Source of the DNA: Bacillota bacterium
GTDB lineage: Bacteria > Bacillota > Clostridia > Oscillospirales > Ruminococcaceae
Direction of reading: 5' to 3'
Length of the DNA: 13,567 bases
Assembly (NCBI GenBank): GCA_023439605.1
Contig: JAEXNS010000198.1
Span: 1-13,567, forward strand
This document shows positions 1 to 6,924 of the stretch, one piece after another. The notes beneath the pieces were generated by a model, which saw only the letters and a program-made list of their open reading frames with translations, was not told the DNA's origin and searched no databases. The position numbers and the translations under genes are program-made. Each line of letters opens with the position of its first letter. The stretch's first letter is position 1.

Positions 1-59
1 AATACTAAGTTCCATAAGAAATAAAGTGTTTTAGAGTCTAAATAGTATTAGTAAAATAA

Positions 60-92
60 AAAAATGGTAGCTTAAACTACCATTTTTTTATT
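60..92. terminator. Bidirectional intrinsic terminator
   Basis: An inverted repeat (ATGGTAG, loop cttaaa, CTACCAT) is flanked by an A-run on the left and a T-run on the right, so either strand gives a hairpin followed by U residues. It lies directly after the stop codon of the minus-strand lipoprotein gene and would end that transcript. It could equally stop a plus-strand transcript entering from the left. The 60 bases before it show no gene. Confidence 0.85.
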
Positions 93-93
93 T

Positions 94-927
94 TTAAGGA
101 TACACAAAACCAGATACTAACCACTGATTATTTTTATAAACCAATTTAAATTCATCTTCTTTGCTGTAACTTGAAACACCATCTTCATCGCTTTCATAAT
201 ATGATAACGCCTTAAAAACAACTTCACTTTCTGATTTGCTTTTTATTCCTGATATTTCTGTGTATTTATAAAATCTATTTAACCCTCTACCTATATCGGC
301 TGCCCATAACTGTGAATCTTTTTCTATATAACGGCCTGAAAAATCAACAAAATAAGATTCATCAAAAACTTTATAAAAATCATTTTTTACATCTTTAAGA
401 GATTTTATTTCTTCGTTCTCGACTTGATAATATTCCACACCATTTTCATCCATAATTAATTTATCATAATTTAAATTATATGATGTTTTTAATAGTATAT
501 CAAAATATTTATTTTTTGCATTTTCATATGATTCTTTTGCTTTATTTAATAATTCTGCATCTGATAAGTTATATTTAAAAGTTGTTGTAACAACTTTTGG
601 CTCTGTTGCTTTGACATTATTTTGAGTTTGTACTTTTTCTTCAGAAGTTACTGTATTTACCTGAACGTTTATTTCTGGCTGTAAAACAGTTGTAACTACA
701 GTAGTAGTTTCCAATGAATTTTCAGTTACCTTTTCTTCAACTTTAGAAATTGCCATTACTTTTGTTTCAACTGTTTCTTCATTTGGTTTTGCTAAAAAAG
801 TAGTAGCTATCATTACATCTGTATCCATTCCATCAACTTTTTTGTCTGGGTTTAACTCACTTTTACAAGCCACTAAACTAATTAATAATATACAAGAAAT
901 CATTAAAAATAAAATTTTTTTTGACAT
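94..927 (-). CDS. Secreted lipoprotein with Thr/Val-rich linker and IseA-like C-terminal domain (tentative)
   Basis: This 277-residue protein begins with a lysine-containing N-terminus, a hydrophobic stretch and a lipobox (LVAC, residues 18-21), so Cys21 is the probable lipidated residue and the protein is membrane-anchored outside the cell. Residues about 40-118 are low-complexity and rich in Thr, Val and Glu, typical of a wall-spanning linker. Residues about 122-277 look folded. The order NGVEYYQV, then a DIG/RG stretch, then NNQWLVSGF at the end resembles the IseA/YoeB family of cell-wall DL-endopeptidase inhibitors, but this is recognition by eye and weak. The start has a good GGAGG site (ATGGAGGATTT before ATG). 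It lies 50 bp after thiD on the same strand. I see no convincing promoter in the gap, so read-through from the thiamine operon is possible, although no thiamine role is evident. Confidence 0.85.
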   Translation of the reverse strand: MSKKILFLMISCILLISLVACKSELNPDKKVDGMDTDVMIATTFLAKPNEETVETKVMAISKVEEKVTENSLETTTVVTTVLQPEINVQVNTVTSEEKVQTQNNVKATEPKVVTTTFKYNLSDAELLNKAKESYENAKNKYFDILLKTSYNLNYDKLIMDENGVEYYQVENEEIKSLKDVKNDFYKVFDESYFVDFSGRYIEKDSQLWAADIGRGLNRFYKYTEISGIKSKSESEVVFKALSYYESDEDGVSSYSKEDEFKLVYKNNQWLVSGFVYP

Positions 928-976
928 AAATCCTCCATCATACTTATAATTTTAAATAAATATTTTTCGTATGGTG

Positions 977-1753
977 TTAAAAAACACAATGATTTAAAGG
1001 CCCTGAGCCTTTACCTAAATTCAAGTTTTTTAACAAGGCTTCTCTAACATATTCTTTAGCATTTTTCACAGCATAAATCAAGTTTTCATTTTCTGATAAA
1101 TTACAAGCAATTGCAGATGAAAGCGTGCATCCTGTGCCATGATTGTTTGGGTTATCTATTTTTTCAGAATCAAACCAAATAAATTCACCTTTATATAAAA
1201 GCAAATCATCTGCACTATTTTTCAAATGCCCACCTTTGATTAAAATAGCCGCTTTTGTAAACTTAGCTATTTCAGTAGCTGCATCTTGCATTTTGTTTTT
1301 ATCATTTATTGAAAACCCACATAAAACTTCAGCTTCCGCTATGTTTGGTGTAATTATATTGGCAATTGGGATAAGTTTTGTTATTAAATTTGACATTGCA
1401 TTCTCATTTAACAGTTTAGAACCACTTGTTGAAATCATAACAGGGTCTAAAACTATATTTTTAGCCTTGTATTTTAATAGTTTTTCAGCTATTATTTCTA
1501 TTATAAACGGATTTGCAACCATTCCTATTTTTATTGCATCAGGAAAAATATCTTCAAAAACAACATCTATCTGCTTCGCGACAAAATCAGGTGAAGTTTC
1601 CAAAACTCCAAAAACTCCATTAGTATTTTGTGCTGTCAAAGCTGTTATAACTGTCATTGCATATTTTTTATGTGCTGTTATGGTTTTAATATCGGCTTGA
1701 ATTCCAGCACCACCGCTACAATCTGAACCTGCTATAGATAAAATAGTCTTCAT
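977..1753 (-). CDS. thiD: Hydroxymethylpyrimidine/phosphomethylpyrimidine kinase
   Basis: ThiD phosphorylates HMP and HMP-phosphate to HMP-pyrophosphate in the cytoplasm, the pyrimidine half of thiamine. The 258-residue product has normal family length and the ribokinase-like signatures. These are an N-terminal GSDCSGGAGIQAD (residues 9-21), TPNIAEAE (135-142), and the anion-hole motif HGTGCTLSSA near residues 205-214 with the expected cysteine at 209. The start is supported by AGGAG seven bases upstream of ATG. It is the second gene of the TPP-controlled operon, separated from thiC by 163 bp that are almost entirely filled by repeat element A. No terminator is visible between the two genes, so thiD probably depends on transcripts passing through that element. 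Family members can also act on pyridoxal, but the thiC linkage favours HMP. Confidence 0.96.
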   Translation of the reverse strand: MKTILSIAGSDCSGGAGIQADIKTITAHKKYAMTVITALTAQNTNGVFGVLETSPDFVAKQIDVVFEDIFPDAIKIGMVANPFIIEIIAEKLLKYKAKNIVLDPVMISTSGSKLLNENAMSNLITKLIPIANIITPNIAEAEVLCGFSINDKNKMQDAATEIAKFTKAAILIKGGHLKNSADDLLLYKGEFIWFDSEKIDNPNNHGTGCTLSSAIACNLSENENLIYAVKNAKEYVREALLKNLNLGKGSGPLNHCVF

Positions 1754-1782
1754 AAATTACTCCTATTTTAAAAACTTATTTG

Positions 1783-1915
1783 TTTACTATTTAGCCATAT
1801 GTATATAGCAGAGATGTATCCCCGAAGCTCCGGGCGACCGGAAAGCCCGGTCGCCTCCGCAGAGTCGAAACTTCTACAAAATTGTAAACTTCCCCTTTAT
1901 CGGCTGAATGGTACC
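1783..1915 (+). mobile_element. Outer repeat element, copy A (MITE-like, uninterrupted)
   Basis: This 133-bp non-coding element is flanked by a direct repeat, CTTATTTG, at 1775-1782 and 1916-1923. Its ends form imperfect inverted repeats (TTTACTATTTAGCC on the left, GGCTGAATGGTACC on the right). A strong GC-rich hairpin lies inside: arms GGCGACCGG (1833-1841) and CCGGTCGCC (1847-1855), followed by the family's conserved CTCCGCAGAGTCGAAAC. The right direct repeat contains the thiC stop codon, so insertion occurred exactly at the end of thiC and the duplication preserved the reading frame. No protein is encoded. This is the empty version of the elements found at 3260 and 12203. A miniature inverted-repeat transposable element is the simplest reading; a REP-like structured repeat is the alternative. 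Confidence 0.8.
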
Positions 1916-1916
1916 C

Positions 1917-3221
1917 TTATTTGCTTAATTCAACTGTTTCTCCGTTTAAAATCATATTTGTTGTACGCATAGCACACATTTTACCACACATAGAACAAGA
2001 ATGTTTATCTGATGGAGGTGCACTGTCAAAGTATTTTTTTGCTTTTTCAGGATCCAATGCATACTTAAACATTTCATCCCAATCTATTCTTCTTCTTGCA
2101 TCACTCATTTTATTGTCAATTTCTCTTGCATTTGGTATTCCTTTTGCAATATCTGCTGCATGTGCAGCTATTTTTGAAGCTATAATACCTTCTCTTACAT
2201 CTGAAACATCTGGCAATCTTAAATGTTCTGCCGGAGTTACATAGCAAAGAAAATCCGCACCATTTGCAGCAGCTATTGCTCCACCTATGGCAGATGTTAT
2301 ATGGTCATATCCAGGTGCTATATCTGTTACTAATGGGCCAAGAACATAGAAAGGAGCATTATAACATAGTCTTTTTTGCAAAATCATGTTTGCAGCAATT
2401 TCATTCATTGCCATATGTCCAGGGCCTTCTATCATAACTTGAACATCTTTTTCCCATGCACGTTTAGTTAAATTGCCTAATTCAATTAGTTCACATATTT
2501 GTCCTGCATCTGTACTGTCTTTTATTGAGCCTGGTCTTAAAGCATCACCTAAACTTATAGTTACATCATATTCCCTTAATATTTCTAAAACCTCGTCATA
2601 ATATTCGTAAAAAGGGTTTTCATTTCCTGTCATTTCCATCCAAGCGAAAAGTAATGATCCTCCACGAGAAACTATATTTGTAAGTCTTTTTGAACGTTTA
2701 AAAGCCTCCACAGTTCTCTTGTTTATACCAGCATGAATAGTTTGGAAGTCAACGCCTTCTTTTGCATGTGCTTCTATAACTTTAAGAAAATCTTTTGCAG
2801 TTATATCCAAAAGTTCTTTTTCAAGATATCCTATAGCATCATACATAGGAACCGTTCCTATCATTGCAGGTGAAATTTCAATAAGTTCTTTACGGAATTG
2901 ATTAGTTTTTCCGTAATTGCTTAAATCCATAATCCCCTCACAACCAAACTCAATAGCCAATTTTACTTTTTGCATTTCTATATCATAGTCTTTGCAATCT
3001 CCAGAAATACCTAAATTTACGTTTATTTTTGTTTTTAACCCTGTACCTATACCTTCAGGACTTAATGATCTATGATTTATATTTGCAGGAATAGCAACCT
3101 CACCTTTTGCTACTAATTCACGTAATTTTTCAACATCCATATTTTCTTTTTTCGCTACTATTTCCATTGCATCTGTAATATAGTTGTTTCTTGCCGCTTC
3201 CATTTGTGTTTTAAATTTCAT
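1917..3221 (-). CDS. thiC: Phosphomethylpyrimidine synthase (HMP-P synthase)
   Basis: ThiC is a radical-SAM enzyme that rearranges aminoimidazole ribotide (AIR) to HMP-phosphate. The 434-residue product matches the short bacterial/archaeal form lacking the extra N-terminal domain of proteobacterial and plant enzymes. Visible motifs include SRGGSL (185-190), GDALRPGS (225-232), EGPGHM (265-270), DIAPGYDHI (300-308) and PAEHL (330-334). The C-terminal cluster ligands are C409, C412 and C416, a CX2CX3C spacing one residue tighter than the textbook CX2CX4C. The start has AAGGAGA six bases upstream of ATG. The gene is first in the operon behind the TPP riboswitch at 3684-3772, but about 460 bases separate them because repeat element B is inserted in the leader. 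Its stop codon coincides with the direct repeat of element A. Confidence 0.97.
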   Translation of the reverse strand: MKFKTQMEAARNNYITDAMEIVAKKENMDVEKLRELVAKGEVAIPANINHRSLSPEGIGTGLKTKINVNLGISGDCKDYDIEMQKVKLAIEFGCEGIMDLSNYGKTNQFRKELIEISPAMIGTVPMYDAIGYLEKELLDITAKDFLKVIEAHAKEGVDFQTIHAGINKRTVEAFKRSKRLTNIVSRGGSLLFAWMEMTGNENPFYEYYDEVLEILREYDVTISLGDALRPGSIKDSTDAGQICELIELGNLTKRAWEKDVQVMIEGPGHMAMNEIAANMILQKRLCYNAPFYVLGPLVTDIAPGYDHITSAIGGAIAAANGADFLCYVTPAEHLRLPDVSDVREGIIASKIAAHAADIAKGIPNAREIDNKMSDARRRIDWDEMFKYALDPEKAKKYFDSAPPSDKHSCSMCGKMCAMRTTNMILNGETVELSK

Positions 3222-3259
3222 ATTTTTCTCCTTGTAATTAAACTTTTTAATCTTTTGCC

Positions 3260-3621
3260 GTTACAATTCAGCCATATGTGTAAGTCAGAAATGTTTTACT
3301 GAAGGTCCATGGCGACCGGACAATGTCGTCAACTTAGTGAAAAAATTAAAGTTTTACTCGATTTTTTTCAAAAAATCGTAGGTTTCCAAAGGGCAACGCC
3401 CTTGGTCGCTTTCCACAGAAAGCGAAATCCTTATGCTTATAAGAGCTTTTTTGCTTCTTTTTGTGATAGAAAAAGAAGCGGAGTTTGAGGCAGAGCCTCA
3501 TAAATTGCCTCAGCAATTTGCTTAAGTTGACGACATTGGGCGATCGGAAAGCCCAGTCGACTCCGCAGAGTCGAAACCCCTACAAAAGTTAACTTTACTA
3601 TTAACGGCTAAATAGTAACCA
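3260..3621 (+). mobile_element. Composite repeat, copy B: outer element carrying an inserted 218-bp element
   Basis: The outer parts (3260-3320 and 3539-3621) match copy A: AATTCAGCCATATGTGTAAG on the left, and CTCCGCAGAGTCGAAAC then GGCTAAATAGTAAC on the right. The ends are inverted repeats (GTTACAATTCAGCC against GTTACTATTTAGCC reversed), and TTTTGCC occurs just outside on both sides (3253-3259, 3622-3628). The outer element is split by a 218-bp insert. GGCGACCGGA (3311-3320) and GGCGATCGGA (3539-3548) border the insert like a 10-bp target duplication. Removing insert and one duplicate leaves 134 bp, against 133 bp for copy A. The composite lies in the thiC leader between the riboswitch terminator and the start codon, so every full-length thi mRNA would carry it. 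Confidence 0.82.
3321..3538 (+). mobile_element. Inner 218-bp multi-hairpin element, copy B
   Basis: It is bounded by perfect 16-bp terminal inverted repeats (CAATGTCGTCAACTTA and its complement). Between them lie consecutive hairpins: CGATTTTTT/AAAAAATCG (3359-3378), CCAAAGGGC/GCCCTTGG (3386-3405), TCGCTTTC/GAAAGCGA (3406-3425), GCTTCTTTTT/AAAAAGAAGC (3453-3479), TGAGGC/GCCTCA (3486-3500) and AAATTGC/GCAATTT (3502-3519). As RNA or single-stranded DNA, the ends could pair and close a ring of six stems. A second copy of identical length lies at 12263-12480 in the opposite orientation. Short open frames across it are by-products. No transposase is present; the role is unknown. Confidence 0.85.
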
Positions 3622-3628
3622 TTTTGCC

Positions 3629-3665
3629 AAAATAAAAAGGTATGTCATATAACCATAGACATACC
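3629..3665 (-). terminator. Riboswitch-controlled intrinsic terminator
   Basis: On the minus strand, GGTATGTC (3665-3658), an 11-base loop and GACATACC (3646-3639) are followed by TTTTTATTTT. It begins about 20 bases after the TPP aptamer, which makes it the expression platform. A competing pairing is visible: aptamer ACCCATAAC (3722-3714) can pair with GTTAATGGGT (3672-3663), with one bulge, overlapping the first three bases of the terminator stem. That antiterminator model is inference. Confidence 0.88.
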
Positions 3666-3683
3666 CATTAACGTTTTAAGAAT

Positions 3684-3772
3684 ATTTCCCTACGTTGGCA
3701 TTATCCAAATCAGGTTATGGGTCGAAGTGTCAATTCACTTCCTCTCAGCCTACAAACAGCAGGCCCCCCTTA
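3684..3772 (-). promoter_or_regulatory. TPP riboswitch (THI element)
   Basis: The minus strand carries the near-invariant TPP aptamer core: GGGGGGCC at the 5' side, GCTGAGAGG, then ACCTGATTTGGATAATGCC followed by AACGTAGGGAA. The P3 helix (GCCTGC/GTAGGC) and the optional P3a helix (GAAGTG/CACTTC) are both formed. The aptamer binds thiamine pyrophosphate. With the terminator that follows, it should shut off thiC and thiD when TPP is plentiful. It lies 460 bases upstream of thiC on the same strand, an unusually long distance because of repeat B. Confidence 0.97.
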
Positions 3773-3798
3773 ATAAATAAAATTTTTGCAATAAACTA

Positions 3799-3827
3799 AT
3801 TATACTATATATAAATATAAAAATCAA
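3799..3827 (-). promoter_or_regulatory. Promoter of the thiamine operon
   Basis: On the minus strand TTGATT (3827-3822) and a perfect TATAAT (3804-3799) are separated by 17 bases. Transcription would start near 3792, about 20 bases before the TPP aptamer, which fits a riboswitch-controlled transcript. The leader to thiC would be roughly 570 nucleotides. Confidence 0.75.
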
Positions 3828-3867
3828 TAAATTTTGAACTTTTTTAATATAGTTATGTTTAGTCGGA

Positions 3868-3993
3868 GTTAATATCCAGCCTCTAAAGGTAAAGTTTACG
3901 ATTTTGCAAGGGTTTCGATTCTGCGGAGTCGACCAGGCTTTTCTGTCGCCCTGAACCTTTGGGAAAATATCTCTACCTTATACACTTTTAAAG
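3868..3993 (-). mobile_element. Outer repeat element, copy D (reversed, diverged)
   Basis: Read on the minus strand it carries the family core: GGGCGACAGAAAAGCC, then GGTCGACTCCGCAGAATCG, then AAAATCGTAAACTTTACC and GGCTGGATATTAAC. There is no inner insertion. It lies in the opposite orientation to copies A, B and C. The hairpin is less perfect than in copy A and the outer ends are unclear, so the limits are approximate (within about 10 bp). It abuts the stop codon of the ATPase gene, and no separate T-tract terminator is visible there. Confidence 0.68.
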
Positions 3994-5391
3994 TTAAATT
4001 AAAATATTTTCTTGATTTATAAGTATAAGCTTATTGTTATTCCTTGAAATTTCCATTAATCTTTTGTCAAATCCACTTTTAGAAAAAACACCTAAAATTA
4101 CTTCATATTCCTTAAATTCTTTTATACCTTCACACTTATCTAATAAATCAAAGTAAACGCTAACATTCACTGGCTTCCCTAAGAATTTGCATTCACCTGC
4201 AAATATTTTTTTTGAATTTTCATCAATAGCTACTACATCTATTTGAGTATTATTATTCCAATAAGAGCCTATTTTAGATATATGAAAATCAAAATTTGAA
4301 TTCCGACACAAGTTTGTAAAAATCTCCATACATAATTTTTCATATATAAAACTCACATGATTATCAATTAAATTTTTGTTTATTTTATCCAAAACATAGT
4401 TTATATTATCTAATTCTAACTCTGACTTATATAAATAAACAAATTTAAACCACAGTTCAATAAAGTTATCACTTATATAATAAAGACCTTTTCTACTTTT
4501 TTCAGGTATTTTCTCGGTTATGGGCAATCTTTTTTCTAATAAAAATAAATTTGATAACGTTTCTAAATATGGACTTAAATTATTTGTTCTTTGTTCTAAA
4601 ACAGTAGCAATTTCAGAAAGCTTATGATTCCCCATTGCAATAACCTTTAGAATAGAAAAGTAGTTAACAGGCTCTCTCACTTCTTTTTCTAGCAAAAACA
4701 TAGGTTCTTCATACAGAAACCCCGATTTGTTTAAAACATTTTCAACTATATTTTTTTCAAAAGAGTCATCATTACAAAAAAACTCCATATATTTAGGAAC
4801 TCCACCTGTAACAGAAAATATTTTCACCATATCATCAAAAGATTTATCTTTAAAAGCTTTAGTAAACTCCATAAACCTAAGTGGATTTAATCGTATTTGT
4901 GCAGTACGTCTACCGTAAAGAGGACTACTATGATTAAGAACAGCTGTAGTCATCATTCTAATATGTGAGCCACATAATATAACCATAATATTATTATCTT
5001 TTAAAATTTCATCCCACACTTCTTGAAAAATAGATGTAAACGCCAAATTTGACTGCACTAAATATTGAAATTCATCTATAACCAAAATTTTTTTTTCGTT
5101 TGAATTATGATTTGCAAACACTTTAAATATGCTTTGCCAACTATCAAATCTAACTTCACTAAGATAATTTTGACTTGTAAACTCCATTATTTTTGATGCA
5201 AATTTATTTATATTTTGTCTATCTGGCTCCAACCCTGCAAAGAAATAAACAGCCTTTTTATCTTTTATAAACTGCTTTATAAGTGTAGTTTTACCAACAC
5301 GCCTACGTCCATATATAACAACAAAACTTGAGGAACGATTATATTCACGTTCAAGTATTTTAAGCTCATCTTCTCTACCTATAAACTCCAT
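3994..5391 (-). CDS. ATPase of the archaeal-type ATPase_2 / DUF234 family
   Basis: This 465-residue protein has an N-terminal STAND/AAA-like ATPase domain. The Walker A is YGRRRVGKTTL (27-37), the Walker B is ILVIDEFQYL (102-111), and a sensor-like VILCGS follows at 137-142. A helical/winged-helix middle section includes SDNFIELWFKFVY (307-319), typical of DUF234. The C-terminus contains a PD-(D/E)XK-like core, ID385 and then GE400CK402, suggesting a nuclease fold. The family is frequent in archaea and gut anaerobes, and its function is not established; the protein is probably cytoplasmic. It starts at ATG 5391 behind a GTGGTGGTGAT ribosome-binding region. It has its own consensus promoter overlapped by a palindrome, so tight regulation is likely. 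The gene stands alone, divergent from the tRNA nucleotidyltransferase gene. Confidence 0.9.
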   Translation of the reverse strand: MEFIGREDELKILEREYNRSSSFVVIYGRRRVGKTTLIKQFIKDKKAVYFFAGLEPDRQNINKFASKIMEFTSQNYLSEVRFDSWQSIFKVFANHNSNEKKILVIDEFQYLVQSNLAFTSIFQEVWDEILKDNNIMVILCGSHIRMMTTAVLNHSSPLYGRRTAQIRLNPLRFMEFTKAFKDKSFDDMVKIFSVTGGVPKYMEFFCNDDSFEKNIVENVLNKSGFLYEEPMFLLEKEVREPVNYFSILKVIAMGNHKLSEIATVLEQRTNNLSPYLETLSNLFLLEKRLPITEKIPEKSRKGLYYISDNFIELWFKFVYLYKSELELDNINYVLDKINKNLIDNHVSFIYEKLCMEIFTNLCRNSNFDFHISKIGSYWNNNTQIDVVAIDENSKKIFAGECKFLGKPVNVSVYFDLLDKCEGIKEFKEYEVILGVFSKSGFDKRLMEISRNNNKLILINQENILI

Positions 5392-5410
5392 GAAATCACC
5401 ACCACCACAA

Positions 5411-5451
5411 ATTAGTATAATCTAGATTAGTCTAATTTAGATTATACTAAT
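5411..5451. promoter_or_regulatory. Nested palindrome over the ATPase promoter (putative operator)
   Basis: Perfect 14-bp arms ATTAGTATAATCTA (5411-5424) and TAGATTATACTAAT (5438-5451) surround a 13-base centre. Smaller palindromes overlap inside: TAATCTAGATTA (5418-5429) and TCTAATTTAGA (5431-5441). The right arm contains the -10 box of the ATPase promoter and the rest spans the transcription start. A dimeric repressor bound here would block initiation. The binding protein is unknown, and self-regulation by the ATPase is only a guess. Confidence 0.7.
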
Positions 5452-5469
5452 TTTAATATACTTTGTCAA
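5441..5469 (-). promoter_or_regulatory. Consensus sigma-A promoter of the ATPase gene
   Basis: The minus strand shows perfect TTGACA (5469-5464) and TATAAT (5446-5441) hexamers with a 17-base spacer. The spacer begins AAGTAT, as does that of the pilin promoter at 11836. The start point would fall near 5434, inside the nested palindrome. A promoter this strong in front of an ATPase of this type suggests it is normally repressed. Confidence 0.88.
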
Positions 5470-5532
5470 GTTATTATTTGAAAACCCCAATATTTTAAAG
5501 CTTTTGTGCCTTATTTAGATGAAATATGCCAA

Positions 5533-5561
5533 TAGAAAAAAATTTTAAAATATGATATAAT
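5533..5561 (+). promoter_or_regulatory. Extended -10 promoter of the cca-type gene
   Basis: TGATATAAT (5553-5561) gives a TGn extended -10 with a perfect TATAAT hexamer. Seventeen bases upstream is TAGAAA (5533-5538), a 4-of-6 match to the -35 box. It lies 28 bases before the start codon of the plus-strand tRNA nucleotidyltransferase gene, with GGGAGG in between. Confidence 0.68.
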
Positions 5562-5589
5562 TAAATTAAAACTAAGGGAGGAAAAATAA

Positions 5590-6921
5590 ATGATAAAATT
5601 GCCATACCAAGTATCTACTGCAATAGACTTACTAAATGAAGCCGGATTTGAAGCCTATATCGTCGGTGGTTGTGTACGAGATTTTCTACTCCACAGAACT
5701 CCCTATGACTTTGATATAACAACAAACGCCTTACCCGCTCAAACTTATAACATTTTTAAAAATTTTCGTAGAATAGATATAGGTAAAGCACATGGGACAA
5801 TAGCTGTTATAATTGATAATATGCAAATAGAAATAACCACCTATAGAATAGATGGTGAATACAATGATAAACGACACCCTGAAAAAGTTTCCTATACCAC
5901 TTCACTAAAAAAAGATCTTGCAAGAAGAGATTTCACTATAAATGCAATGGCATATAACAGTAAAACAGGTTTGGTTGATTATTTTGACGGAAAAAGTTCT
6001 ATTGAAAAAAAAGAAATAAAATGTGTTGGAAATCCTACTTTTAGATTTGAAGAGGATGCTTTAAGAATAATGAGAGCAGTTCGTTTTTCTTCACAGCTTG
6101 ATTTTTCAATTGAAGAACAGACAAAAATCCAGATTTTCAATCAAAAAGAAAATTTAATGTTTGTTTCTGCCGAAAGGATTAGAAGTGAGTTAGATAAATT
6201 GTTGTTAGGGAAAAACCCCTATGATGCACTTATGAAATACAGTAAAGTAATTGCTGTATTTATTCCTGAAATACTATCCTCAATAAATTTTGACCAAAAA
6301 AGTAAATATCATAAATATACAGTTTGGGAGCACTCTGCTCGAACCGTTCAAAATTCAAAAAATGATATAATTATAAAATTAACTATGCTTTTACACGACT
6401 TAGGTAAACCAGAAACTTTTAAGCTAGATAAAAACGGTTCGGGGCATTTTAAGGGGCATCCTGAAAAAGGTATGCAAATGGCTACAAATATTTTAAAACG
6501 TTTAAAATATGATAATCAAACCATAAAGTTAGTTCCACAGCTCATCAAATACCATGACTTTAAGTTTACCGATAAAGCAAGTATAAAGAAACTGCTATCT
6601 ATAATAGGCGAAGAACAGTTTAAACGACTACTTGACGTTCAATATGCCGACTCTGTTTCAAAAGACGGAATTATATCCAAACCGATGAATAACATGGAGT
6701 TTGTTTCAAATACATTTTATGAAATAATAAAAAATAATGAGTGTTTTCTTTTAAAAGATTTAAAGATAAATGGAAATGATATCGTCAATTTGGGGATAAC
6801 AGGAGAAAAGGTTGGACAAACTCTAACCCAGCTTTTAAATTTAGTTATAGAGGAAAAATTAAAAAATGAATATGATGAGCTTTTGGGGTATGTCGTATCT
6901 CTAAAAGTTCATCAAAGATAA
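5590..6921 (+). CDS. cca: tRNA nucleotidyltransferase (class II CCA-adding/poly(A) polymerase family) with HD domain
   Basis: The enzyme adds or repairs the 3' CCA end of tRNAs from CTP and ATP. The 443-residue product has the class II signature set. The head domain carries GGCVRD (26-31) and the metal-binding YDFDITT (39-45, D40 and D42). RRDFTINAMAY (112-122) follows, then EEDALRIMRAVRFSSQL (154-170). An HD phosphohydrolase-type domain lies at about 240-330, with HD at 269-270 and further histidines at 247, 286, 290 and 322. The start is fixed by GGGAGG eight bases upstream of ATG. The gene is monocistronic, divergent from the ATPase gene and convergent with the LRR-dockerin gene. Length is normal. 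Some relatives are A-adding or CC-adding only, which cannot be decided by eye. Confidence 0.93.
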   Translation: MIKLPYQVSTAIDLLNEAGFEAYIVGGCVRDFLLHRTPYDFDITTNALPAQTYNIFKNFRRIDIGKAHGTIAVIIDNMQIEITTYRIDGEYNDKRHPEKVSYTTSLKKDLARRDFTINAMAYNSKTGLVDYFDGKSSIEKKEIKCVGNPTFRFEEDALRIMRAVRFSSQLDFSIEEQTKIQIFNQKENLMFVSAERIRSELDKLLLGKNPYDALMKYSKVIAVFIPEILSSINFDQKSKYHKYTVWEHSARTVQNSKNDIIIKLTMLLHDLGKPETFKLDKNGSGHFKGHPEKGMQMATNILKRLKYDNQTIKLVPQLIKYHDFKFTDKASIKKLLSIIGEEQFKRLLDVQYADSVSKDGIISKPMNNMEFVSNTFYEIIKNNECFLLKDLKINGNDIVNLGITGEKVGQTLTQLLNLVIEEKLKNEYDELLGYVVSLKVHQR

Positions 6922-6924
6922 ACA

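Noticed and set aside
966..990. Hairpin GTGTT/AACAC at the thiD stop codon as a terminator
   Set aside because: Only five pairs, and no T-tract follows on the minus strand.
1143..1700. 185-residue plus-strand open frame opposite thiD
   Set aside because: It is fully antisense to a clear thiD; its hydrophobic composition is the expected mirror of the coding strand.
1783..3621. CRISPR array from repeated GC-rich blocks
   Set aside because: The repeats are about 133 bp, irregularly spaced, differently oriented and separated by genes, with no short spacers.
3260..3621. Insertion sequence with its own transposase
   Set aside because: No open frame of useful length or transposase motif occurs in any copy; the elements are non-autonomous at best.
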